The notes under the pieces: generated by a model
Databases searched by the model: none
Seen by the model: the letters and a program-made list of their open reading frames with translations, nothing else
Told to the model about the DNA's origin: nothing
Shown: one piece after another, positions 1 to 6,652 of the stretch
Layout: every line of letters begins with the position of its first letter
Position numbering within the stretch: position 1 is the first letter of the stretch
Origin: Acidobacteriota bacterium
Lineage (GTDB): Bacteria; Acidobacteriota; Terriglobia; UBA7540
Reading direction: 5' to 3'
Length of the DNA: 10,399 nucleotides
NCBI GenBank assembly: GCA_003224665.1
Contig: QHZM01000240.1
Span: forward strand, 1 to 10,399
Program-made: the position numbers and the translations under genes

Positions 1-187
1 GGTCGTCCGACCGAACTGTGTTCTTAAGGTTGATCTGAGCACCGTGCTGGTTAATTGCCAGCGTGAACGTCCTCTCGGTAAATGGCTTACCATCGGCCCC
101 GTTTCCCTTGACCTCGATCGGGACCCGGAGGAGTATCCGCTGGGTGCGGCGCATCCACTCCCCAGCTATGGGAGGATTGCCGTTCAT
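1..187 (-). CDS. PilZ-domain protein, N-terminal part (runs off left edge)
   Basis: PilZ domains typically bind cyclic di-GMP and pass the signal to motility, exopolysaccharide or envelope machinery. Sixty-two residues are visible. R13-R-T-Q-R17 matches the PilZ R-x-x-x-R motif and is followed by the usual 'LRVPIEVKG' first beta strand. The second motif, normally D/N-x-S-x-x-G, appears as N46-Q-H-G49-A; this 'NxHGA' form is common in my recollection of acidobacterial PilZ proteins and lacks the usual serine, so c-di-GMP binding is uncertain. I chose ATG at 187 because GAGG lies five bases upstream of it. In-frame ATGs further upstream (around 220 and 271 on this strand) would only add residues without domain character. 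The C-terminal half lies outside the window. Confidence 0.75.
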   Translation of the reverse strand, partial: MNGNPPIAGEWMRRTQRILLRVPIEVKGNGADGKPFTERTFTLAINQHGAQINLKNTVRSDD

Positions 188-511
188 CTCTGCCTCAAAA
201 ACGCCATCTACTGAGGAACACATAATATAGCTGACGACCGAGACATCTTTGCGGCCCCTTTTGACGGGCATTTGGGAGAGGCCGAATGTCAGCAATATTG
301 TGCAATTGTCAGTAGCTGGGTGTATTCTACCCGGAATTAGTTTTTTGACCCTCCGGCGATCCCGAATATACACCCGTTTGCCTCCAGTCGAGCCCTCCGA
401 GCACAATATTTTCTCCCAGATGGTCCCACGGCCTCCCAGCCGCCCTTTTCCGGGTCCTGAAAGCCTATCGCCTCGGCTTCCAGAACCAGCTATTTCAGAT
501 AACTCTCCATT
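188..511. other. Intergenic stretch between the PilZ gene and the IS, possible gene remnant
   Basis: No complete gene is seen. On the minus strand one frame is open between a TAG at 492-490 and a TAA at 339-337, giving about 50 residues that include 'GGWEAVGPSGRKY' followed by a basic stretch. It has no start codon and could be the tail of a gene broken by the adjacent IS, but I cannot assign a family with confidence. A longer minus-strand frame runs open into the PilZ gene without a clear start of its own. The plus-strand open frame starting at 249 overlaps the transposase and has no domain character. Confidence 0.3.
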
Positions 512-521
512 CCTGAGGAAT
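512..521 (+). repeat. Candidate left terminal inverted repeat of the IS
   Basis: CCTGAGGAAT reads inward and resembles the inward sequence at the opposite side (2017 to 2006). The match is short, so the assignment is tentative. Confidence 0.35.
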
Positions 522-555
522 ATCGGAATCCGTTTCTGGGGTGCCGCAGCCTCGG

Positions 556-1884
556 CTATACCGACGGAAGCGGCAGTCCATCGATCCGCCCCAGCATACT
601 GGCAAATAGCCGCCGGGTCAGATGACTCTCCGCCAACAATAACCAATAATAGCGGGCATGCTTAATCAGGCGTCCGCCGGTCTTGACCAATCGCTGCTGC
701 AAGCTCGTCAGGGACCAGTTCCCGATTCTTTGCGGTAATGCCATCCCCCGCCAGAGGTTGCCCAAGTTGTAGGCAATGATGCTTAGCCCCAGCCGAACCT
801 CGTTGGACCGGAACTTGCGACAACTGAGCCGCGTCATCTTCACTGCCTGCTTGCCTTCCTTGACCCACTGCTCCGCTGTCCCCCGCTTATTGTAAAACCG
901 CACCACCGCCCGGCTTGGTTGGGTCAGATTCGCGACAATGAACCCCACTCGCGGGAACAACTCTCCCGGATGATGTTCTACCTTCACCACCACTCTGCGC
1001 GTCGTTTTCCAACTGGCGGCCTGGTAAAGAAAGCTCTTATACTCCACCAAGGGTTTGAGACTGGGCCTTCCCGCCGGCTGTTTCAGCAACTCCTCCACGT
1101 CCCGCCGCAGGTTTTCGTTGGCCGGTATCCGGATGGCATACTTCACACCCCGCTCCTCCAACGCTTCGTAAATCTCCGGCTTCGCAAAAGCCGCGTCGGC
1201 CCGAAAGGCAACTTCCTTTCCCATTCGCTGCTGTAGTTCGATCTCCGGCAACAATAATTCTTCCCAACCCTCGGCACCGTGAACGTTGCCGGGCCGGAGC
1301 TTCGCACCCAGACAGTCGCCTTCTCGGTTGAACAGCAACAGCGGGTTAAAGCAAGTGGCTTCAAAATGCCCGTTGTAGACACTCTGCCCCTGCTCCCCGT
1401 ACACCGGAATCTCGGTCGAGTCCATGTCCAGCACTGTGCGGTACGGCGAACCCAACGTTTCTGCTCTTCCGATCAGTTCCCGGTTGAGCCGTGCCAGCCC
1501 CCCGAAGTTCCTTTCCTCGGCCAGAATTTCTGTCTCGAAGGTCTGCAACCGCGATGTCAGCGCCGCGCCTCGGTCCCAGATTTTTTCCGAACCAATTAGC
1601 CGGAAGGTTGGATCATGAGACAGCTGCTCGGCATCATTCAAATCCTCGTACCCTGCCAGGCGACTGTAGAGCGACTGCCGCAACAGGTCCGCGAAGGCCA
1701 ACCGCGCATTGTTTGACCGAGAGTCGGTCAAGTGTTGTTCGACGAGTTCACCCAAGCCCAGGCGTTCATCCAACTCCCGAACCAGAATCAGGGCCCCGTC
1801 GGAGGTCACCCGCGATCCCTGAAAAGCGACACGCAAAAACCTATTGAACGAGAGTTGAAAGGGCTGATTTTGGCTCTCACCCAC
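556..1884 (-). CDS. IS1380-family DDE transposase
   Basis: This protein cuts and joins the IS ends. Its 442 residues fit the family's usual length of about 430-460. The N-terminus carries the typical 'VTSDGALILVRELDERLGL' block (residues 27-45). The RNase H-like core follows, with the first acidic residue in 'VLDMDSTE' (D153 or D155), the second in 'FRADAAFA' (D230), and the glutamate in 'YNKRGTAEQWVKEGK' (E338), the signature of the IS4/IS1380 superfamily. The C-terminal 'LIKHARYYWLLLAES' block is also typical. The start is GTG at 1884 with GGAGG ten bases upstream. No frameshift or internal stop is seen, so the enzyme could be active. It is read toward the PilZ gene. Confidence 0.93.
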   Translation of the reverse strand: MGESQNQPFQLSFNRFLRVAFQGSRVTSDGALILVRELDERLGLGELVEQHLTDSRSNNARLAFADLLRQSLYSRLAGYEDLNDAEQLSHDPTFRLIGSEKIWDRGAALTSRLQTFETEILAEERNFGGLARLNRELIGRAETLGSPYRTVLDMDSTEIPVYGEQGQSVYNGHFEATCFNPLLLFNREGDCLGAKLRPGNVHGAEGWEELLLPEIELQQRMGKEVAFRADAAFAKPEIYEALEERGVKYAIRIPANENLRRDVEELLKQPAGRPSLKPLVEYKSFLYQAASWKTTRRVVVKVEHHPGELFPRVGFIVANLTQPSRAVVRFYNKRGTAEQWVKEGKQAVKMTRLSCRKFRSNEVRLGLSIIAYNLGNLWRGMALPQRIGNWSLTSLQQRLVKTGGRLIKHARYYWLLLAESHLTRRLFASMLGRIDGLPLPSV

Positions 1885-2005
1885 TTGGTGTCCACCTCCG
1901 CGAGGATTGTCTGTGCGTGTTCACGCATCAACACAGGCGACGCATATCTTCTACACCCTTATCACCGAGTATCAAATCGGAAATCCGGGTTAAATTACAT
2001 TAACG

Positions 2006-2017
2006 ATTCCTCCAAGG
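2006..2017 (-). repeat. Candidate right terminal inverted repeat of the IS
   Basis: Read on the minus strand this is CCTTGGAGGAAT, which shares CCT and GAGGAAT with the left candidate. The bases outside the two ends do not match each other, so there is no visible target duplication. Confidence 0.3.
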
Positions 2018-2067
2018 GTTTCGAGAAATTGCGGGCATTGCTTTAGCAAGTCTAGTAGGTTAAAAGT

Positions 2068-2496
2068 ATGGCCGGCCACGCGGCGACTACACACTTTGTC
2101 TTCGTTTACGGAACGCCTATGAAAGGTTTCCAGGAGGATTGGCAAACTAAGGCGGGCGCACGCTTGGTGGGAAGGGGGAGAATAAACGGCAGATTATTTG
2201 ATCTGGGCGAGTACCCAGGAGCGATATGTACTGCTGGTGACTCCGGCGAAAATGTTAAAGGGGAGTTGTACCAGGTAAAAGACGCCGAGCTTGCGACGAA
2301 GATTTTGGATCGATTTGAGGAATTTTTCCCGCGGCAGCCCCGCAAAAGCCTTTTCGTGCGAATCATTGCGCCCGTCACATTTGAAGACGGTGCAAGGGAA
2401 AATGCTTGGGTGTATGTTTACAATAAGGGGGTAGACGTGATCGCGTCAACGTGGACACCGACCAGATGGTCCCCAAACAGTTCTGCAAGCTGCTGA
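2068..2496 (+). CDS. Gamma-glutamylcyclotransferase-like (GGCT/AIG2) protein, 3' end replaced
   Basis: Members of this fold release 5-oxoproline from gamma-glutamyl amines or peptides; the substrate of this bacterial group is generally unknown. The substrate-loop motif is seen as Y14-G-T-P-M-K-G20 (usually YGTLMxG), followed by 'GRLFDLGEYPGA' (41-52), 'VKGELYQV' (63-70), and 'LDRFEEF' (80-86), where E84 is the likely catalytic acid. 'AWVYVYN' (113-119) is the last conserved strand. After about residue 121 the sequence stops resembling the family, because the frame has crossed into leuD (about base 2436) and reads that gene out of frame to a chance stop. The native tail of roughly 15 residues is missing. 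The upstream ribosome site is weak. The fold may still form, but activity is uncertain. Confidence 0.8.
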   Translation: MAGHAATTHFVFVYGTPMKGFQEDWQTKAGARLVGRGRINGRLFDLGEYPGAICTAGDSGENVKGELYQVKDAELATKILDRFEEFFPRQPRKSLFVRIIAPVTFEDGARENAWVYVYNKGVDVIASTWTPTRWSPNSSASC

Positions 2497-3014
2497 CGCG
2501 CGAGGGCTACGGGCGCTTCCTCTTTTACGACTGGCGGTATTTCGAGGGCGACGCGCCGAACCCCGCTTTCGTCCTGAACCAGCCGCGCTACCGCGGCGCG
2601 TCCGTCCTGCTCACGCGAGCGAACTTCGGCTGCGGTTCGAGCCGCGAACACGCGGCCTGGGCGGTGCTCGATTACGGCTTCCGCGCCATCATCGCGCCGA
2701 GCTACGCGGACATCTTCTACAACAACTGCTTCAAGAACGGCGTGCTGCCGGTCACCCTGCCCGATCCGGAAGTGGAAGAACTGTTCCGTCGCGCCGAGAA
2801 GACCGAAGGGTATCGTCTGACCGTGGACCTCGAAAACCAGACCATCGCGGACGAGACCGGGCTGAAACTCGCTTTCAAACTCGACCCGTTCCGCCGCGAG
2901 TGCCTCCTCAAGGGCCTCGATGACATCGGCTTGTCGCTTCGCCGGCAGGACAAGATCACCGCCTACGAGAAGGAACACCAGCCCCAAGCCGTCCTCTACG
3001 GGAAGGTGGATTAA
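2451..3014 (+). CDS. leuD: 3-isopropylmalate dehydratase small subunit, 5'-truncated
   Basis: LeuD pairs with LeuC to isomerise 2- to 3-isopropylmalate in leucine synthesis. Clear signatures are 'VDTDQMVPKQF' at the start, 'FLFYDWRY', the swivel-domain signature N58-F-G-C-G-S-S-R-E-H-A68, 'APSYADIFYNNCFKNG', and the C-terminal 'DPFRRECLLKGLDDIGLSL'. Homology extends in frame upstream of the GTG at 2451 to about 2436 ('RDRVNVDTD', matching the family's 'PLDRxNVDTDQ') and then ends. Only 'GGR' remains before an in-frame TAA at 2424, and about 15-20 native N-terminal residues are absent. The lost 5' end has been replaced by the GGCT-like gene. No leuC is present in the window. GTG at 2451 could start a slightly short protein, but this copy is probably impaired or relictual unless the junction is an assembly error. 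Confidence 0.88.
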   Translation: MDTDQMVPKQFCKLLTREGYGRFLFYDWRYFEGDAPNPAFVLNQPRYRGASVLLTRANFGCGSSREHAAWAVLDYGFRAIIAPSYADIFYNNCFKNGVLPVTLPDPEVEELFRRAEKTEGYRLTVDLENQTIADETGLKLAFKLDPFRRECLLKGLDDIGLSLRRQDKITAYEKEHQPQAVLYGKVD

Positions 3015-3098
3015 AACACGTCGAGCTGATTGTGGATGCCTTTCCTACTCCTTGCCGGGCCGCTCGCAGTATCCCCTTCGACCCGGTCCCACCTCGAT

Positions 3099-3136
3099 CC
3101 TCGACCAAGTCGAGGGGCCTGCCCGGTAGGGCAGGC
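3099..3136 (+). terminator. Two tandem hairpins after leuD
   Basis: The first hairpin is CCTCGAC-CAA-GTCGAGG (3099-3115), a perfect 7-bp stem. The second is GCCTGCCC-GGTA-GGGCAGGC (3117-3136), a perfect 8-bp stem. They lie 84 bases after the leuD stop and 90 bases before the next start. No T-tract follows, so intrinsic termination is not certain; they may instead be a REP-like repeat or mRNA-stabilising structure. Confidence 0.45.
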
Positions 3137-3225
3137 GATTTCCAATGAACGGAAAAAACGTGATCAAGCTCCTTGACGCGTCAGAGATCAGCCCGAATGA
3201 TTACTCTTCTGCCCGGCACCGCAAA

Positions 3226-4524
3226 ATGACTCTGACTCGCCGCGAGTTCCTGGGGTCGGCGCTTGGAGCCAGTTTGGCGCCGGGCGCGGTGCGGACGATT
3301 CTTGGGGCCGGGATCGCAAGAGCGCCGCAGCCAGAGGTGAAGGGGCGGAGAACTCTCGGGTGGCGCGCTCACCACGTGGCGGAAATTCCGCGCGGCTATC
3401 AGCTAGCCGTCGCCGACGTGAATGGTGACGGAAAGCCGGAAGTCCTGGCGCTCAGTTCTGAAAAGAATATCGTCGAGTGGTATGAGAACCCTTCCTGGAG
3501 GCGGCGCGCCATCACAACGAAGACAAGCCGCAACATCAGCCTGGCACCGCTCTTTCGAAAAGGCAGCCTGCGGAACGGAATTGCTCTGGCTGCGGATTTC
3601 GCGCTCGAAGACAGCGAGCACGGCGGCTCCCTCTGGTGGGCCGAGCCTCGAGAGACCTTCGACTCGGAGTGGTCGCTCCGGCCGGTGGCGGCCATCCCGA
3701 CCTCTCACCGCCTGCGCTGGGCCGACCTTAACGGTGACGGCAACCCGGAGCTTGTGGACGCTCCCATCGTTGGCTTTGGGGCTAGGCCACCAGACTTCAG
3801 CGTCGTCGCACCGCTGACTTGGTTTGAACCCCCGGAGGGGATCGTCCGCCCGCGCGCTTCCGGGGCGAAAGAAGAAGTGGAAGGTTGGACTCCGCACCTG
3901 ATTGATCGCTCGCTGACGGTTGTCCACGGAATAAACATCCTCGACTGGGACGGCGACGGGCGGGACGAAATTTTGACAGCGAGTTTCGAGGGCGTCCATT
4001 TGTTCGACTCTACGGGGCGCGGGCTGGAGCTTCGTTGGAAGAAAACTCGTCTCGCCGCGGGAGACCAGAGTCCGAAGCCTGGGATTTCCTCGGGCGCCGC
4101 GGTGCGCAAGGGTTCGAGCGAGATCGGCGTGGGTAAAGTCGCCGGGCGCCGGTTCCTCGCCACGCTCGAGCCCTGGCATGGAGAGCAGGTGGTCGTTTAC
4201 TTCGAGGAGAGGCGCGGCCAGCTTTGGCAAAGGAATGTTATCGACGAGAGCTTTCGAGATGGCCACGCTCTGGCCTGCGCCGACCTTGACGGCGACGGAA
4301 ATGACGAAATCGTGGCGGGATTCCGCGGCACCGGGACAAGCCTCCACGTCTATTACGCCACGGACGCTTCAGGGCTCAGGTGGGAACGCCAGACGCTTGA
4401 TACGGACATGGCGGCTTCAGGCGTGGCGGTTGCGGACCTCGATGGCGACGGCCGCCTGGACGTGGTGGCCATAGGCGCCTCAACCGGCAACGTGAAGTGG
4501 TACGAGAATTTGGGAAACAGTTGA
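3226..4524 (+). CDS. Tat-exported FG-GAP/VCBS repeat (beta-propeller) protein
   Basis: This 432-residue protein opens with a twin-arginine signal: T-R-R-E-F-L-G at residues 4-10, then 'SALGASLAPGAV', so it should be exported folded. The body holds repeated calcium-loop motifs of the FG-GAP type: D-V-N-G-D-G (64), D-L-N-G-D-G (167), D-W-D-G-D-G (240), D-L-D-G-D-G (353), D-L-D-G-D-G (404). A more degenerate blade lies between the first two. Blades end with 'VEWYENP' or 'VKWYENLG', as in secreted propeller proteins that bind sugars or partners; no catalytic residues were recognised. I chose ATG at 3226 because it puts the Tat motif at the N-terminus; an in-frame ATG at 3145 would add 27 polar residues. 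Neither start has a strong ribosome site. The next gene starts 148 bases downstream on the same strand. Confidence 0.85.
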   Translation: MTLTRREFLGSALGASLAPGAVRTILGAGIARAPQPEVKGRRTLGWRAHHVAEIPRGYQLAVADVNGDGKPEVLALSSEKNIVEWYENPSWRRRAITTKTSRNISLAPLFRKGSLRNGIALAADFALEDSEHGGSLWWAEPRETFDSEWSLRPVAAIPTSHRLRWADLNGDGNPELVDAPIVGFGARPPDFSVVAPLTWFEPPEGIVRPRASGAKEEVEGWTPHLIDRSLTVVHGINILDWDGDGRDEILTASFEGVHLFDSTGRGLELRWKKTRLAAGDQSPKPGISSGAAVRKGSSEIGVGKVAGRRFLATLEPWHGEQVVVYFEERRGQLWQRNVIDESFRDGHALACADLDGDGNDEIVAGFRGTGTSLHVYYATDASGLRWERQTLDTDMAASGVAVADLDGDGRLDVVAIGASTGNVKWYENLGNS

Positions 4525-4672
4525 GTGTGAGTTATGAGGGCTGATTATCGGGTAAGGACTGACGACTGAGAGGACTCGTGGCGACCGGAGATACTCAACG
4601 CCGGAGGAAGCCCTGAGAAAGAACGTATCCCCTGGCGCCGATAGACATCCAAAACAATTAGGGCCGAGAGCA

Positions 4673-5779
4673 ATGATGCCTGCCGTGTGGATTCTATCGC
4701 TTTTCGTCGGGTCGCCTTCGGCGATGCTTCGGGCGGCCGTTCCTTTCGCGGACCAGTACATCGTCACTGAGTCCGCGAAGAAACTTTTGCCGGGCGGGCC
4801 CGGCCAGAAACCGTTCGACGTCACCCGTCATATAATTCCAATCGAAGCGATTGAGAGCAGCGTCGCGCGCGACGCCATTCCCGCGCTCGATGACCCCAGG
4901 TTTTCGAGCCCCCGGGAAGTTGGTCGCCTGCTGAAAGCTTCCGACCGCGTGCTCGGCGTCGCCCTGAATGGCGAGGCCAAGGCGTACCCGGTGCGGATCC
5001 TGAACTGGCACGAGGTCGTCAATGATTCAGTCGGGGGGCGGCCGGTCCTCGTTAGCTGGTGACCGCTCTGCGGTTCGGGCGTAGTTTACGACCCCATCAT
5101 CCAAGGCCGGCGCTACTCGTTCGGAGTTTCGGGCCTCCTCTACAAGCGCAATTTGCTCTTGTATGACCGCCAGACGGACAGCCTGTGGTCTCAACTGCTC
5201 TCCCAGGCTGTGACCGGGCCGCTGGCCGGCACCCGCCTCTCCGTGCTGCCGGCGGAGGAGACAACGTGGGGAGAATGGAAGAAGGCACACCCGGATACCA
5301 AAGTCCTCTCTTTCGCATCGGGGTACCCGAGGGACTACCACGTTGACCCCTATGCGGATTACCCGTTCCCTCGCGTCCCCGCGCTGTTCGTCACTACGGG
5401 AGAGAAGAGCAAGATTTATCCTTTTGCTGAACTCATGAAGGCCGGCTCGCCGCTCGTGGACCAGTTGGGCGGGCAATCGTTGACCGTCGTTTTTAGTCCC
5501 CGGTCAAAGACCGCGCGGGTCGAGGGCGGAACGTCGCTCACCTGGTTTGTTTCCTTCCTCGATGACCTGAAAGCCTTTTTCCCCGAGGCGGAAATCTACC
5601 GAGCCGCGCGGGACCGGACGAGCATACGGCGTGCTATTTGTACCCGGCCCGAAAGGTCACTGTTCAGAGTCGCGGTCAGTTCTTCAATTGGAAATCCTCG
5701 CGCGGCCTGTTTCAAATATGATAACGATGCTGCCCGCGCCGGCGTTTTCATAAATGGGCCACGGAGGTCTATTCCATGA
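4673..5779 (+). CDS. DUF3179 protein with in-frame TGA at the conserved Cys (candidate selenoprotein)
   Basis: The frame is continuous from ATG 4673 to the TGA at 5777-5779 except for one TGA at 5060-5062 (codon 130). DUF3179 landmarks are present on both sides of it: 'LGVALNGEAKAYPVRILNWHEVVNDSVGG' before, then 'VLVSW-TGA-PLCGSGVVYD', 'YSFGVSGLLYKRNLLLYDRQTDSLWSQ', 'GPLAG' and 'HPDTKVLS' after. In the family the TGA position is the first Cys of 'CPLC/TG', so reading it as selenocysteine gives U130-P-L-C133. The protein would be 368 residues, near the family size, with a weak hydrophobic N-terminal segment (5-13) that could be a signal. The last 59 residues do not look like DUF3179. The family's function is unknown. 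The stop overlaps the next start (ATGA). Without recoding the product is a 129-residue fragment, so pseudogene or sequencing error is the alternative. Confidence 0.7.
5077..5094 (+). promoter_or_regulatory. SECIS-like hairpin after the in-frame TGA
   Basis: GGGCGTA (5077-5083), loop GTT (5084-5086), TACG (5087-5090), a bulged A, then CCC (5092-5094) form a 7-bp stem with one bulge. The loop begins 21 nt after the TGA. Known bacterial SECIS elements sit in the coding region just after the UGA, with the apical loop roughly 16-37 nt away and a G among the first loop bases; this hairpin meets those rules. In E. coli fdhF the bulge is a U on the 5' side, unlike here. A second small hairpin, CCGC-TCT-GCGG (5063-5073), lies between the TGA and this element. 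Structure inferred by eye only. Confidence 0.45.
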
Positions 5780-6540
5780 ACCAGGAGACGAAAGGCCTTG
5801 CGCTCACAGTCACCACCGGGATGTTGGCTGTTTTAATCGCCGGCTGCACGGCAAAAAAACAACCTTCCAAGCTCGAGACCACGCTGGCCAATATGGCCAA
5901 GGACGTGGTGATTCCGATTGAAGCAACAAACCTCGAGAACCCACTCCCCGCGAGCGACCAAGTGATTGCCCAGGGCCAGCAGGTTTACATGCAGTCCTGC
6001 GCCCTCTGCCACGGCGCCGACGGACACGGCCGCACCGAGCTTGGCCGCGGCATGTACCCGCCCGCCATGGACTTGACCTCGCCGCACGTCCAGAATTGGA
6101 CTGACGCGGAGCTCTTTTGGATTATCCAAAACGGCGTCCGCCTGACCGGAATGCCTTCCTGGGCTTCCTCGATTTCGGAAACGGATACGTGGAAGCTCGC
6201 CCACCTCATCCACCAGTTGCCGCGCCTGAACGAGCAGAAAGCCGCCTCGGCACGGCGGGCCGCTGAAGCCGGCGCGAAGGCGGAGGCCGACCTTATCAAA
6301 TACGGCAAGACCCTCTATCGCCAGGAGGGCTGCTTCATGTGCCACCAGCTCAACGGCGAGGGCGGGAAGATTGGTCCCGACCTCACCACCGAAAGCAAGC
6401 GAGGGCGCACCGACGATTGGTTGGTCGGCCACTTCAAGGAGCCGCCTGCCTATACGGCCGGCTCCATCATGCCGCCATTCAAGAATCTGACCGACGTGCA
6501 GCTCAAGGCCCTCACCGCCTTCTTGCAAAGCCAGAAATGA
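5776..6540 (+). CDS. Diheme c-type cytochrome lipoprotein
   Basis: An electron carrier or oxidase partner anchored outside the cytoplasmic membrane. The N-terminus is a lipoprotein signal: hydrophobic residues 8-22, then lipobox L20-I-A-G-C24. Two cytochrome c domains follow. Heme site 1 is C75-A-L-C-H79 with M126 in 'GMPSW' as likely sixth ligand. Heme site 2 is C186-F-M-C-H190, followed by 'GPDL', with M232 in 'SIMPPF'. An Ala/Lys/Glu-rich helical linker (153-172) joins them. ATG 5776 is supported by GGAGG at 5763-5767, eight bases upstream, and overlaps the DUF3179 stop as ATGA, suggesting coupled translation. This layout resembles mono-heme CoxC-like fusions and alternative-complex-type cytochromes, but no oxidase genes are in the window. 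The stop is TGA, showing TGA is a normal stop in this genome. Confidence 0.92.
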   Translation: MNQETKGLALTVTTGMLAVLIAGCTAKKQPSKLETTLANMAKDVVIPIEATNLENPLPASDQVIAQGQQVYMQSCALCHGADGHGRTELGRGMYPPAMDLTSPHVQNWTDAELFWIIQNGVRLTGMPSWASSISETDTWKLAHLIHQLPRLNEQKAASARRAAEAGAKAEADLIKYGKTLYRQEGCFMCHQLNGEGGKIGPDLTTESKRGRTDDWLVGHFKEPPAYTAGSIMPPFKNLTDVQLKALTAFLQSQK

Positions 6541-6652
6541 CGGTTGCGGAATCCCGGCGGAGCGGGTGCGTCAGACGCAGCTCGGCGCTGCTATCGCAGA
6601 TTTGCCGTTATCAGCCCGCGCTTCGAACGACCCTCCCATTTGAAAGCCCTTC

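Larger units (their letters stand above)
512..2017 (-). mobile_element. IS1380-family insertion sequence (ends tentative)
   Basis: The element is identified by its intact transposase. IS1380 elements are usually 1.6-1.7 kb, often have ends beginning CCT, and duplicate 4-5 bp of target. Candidate ends are CCTGAGGAAT at 512-521 and, read inward on the other strand, CCTTGGAGGAAT from 2017 to 2006. They share GAGGAAT but differ beyond it. No target duplication is visible at these bounds (CATT before 512, GTTT after 2017). The element may therefore be old, may have recombined, or the bounds may be off by tens of bases. A second near-match, CGGAATCCG at 524-532 against CGGATTTCCG from 1987 to 1978, lies just inside. 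There are no passenger genes. Confidence 0.55.

Noticed and set aside
249..665. 138-residue plus-strand open frame across the IS left end
   Set aside because: It overlaps the transposase 3' end in antisense and crosses the candidate IS boundary, with no domain or ribosome site.
3403..4347. 314-residue minus-strand open frame
   Set aside because: It is the antisense shadow of the FG-GAP gene; the plus strand has repeated calcium-loop motifs and a Tat signal in frame.
5060..5062. TGA read as tryptophan (code reassignment)
   Set aside because: The FG-GAP and cytochrome genes end in TGA and tryptophan is encoded by TGG throughout, including the codon immediately before this TGA. The family has Cys, not Trp, at this position.
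6567..6579. TGCGT-CAG-ACGCA palindrome after the cytochrome gene as a terminator
   Set aside because: The stem is only 5 bp and no T-tract follows; it may be chance.
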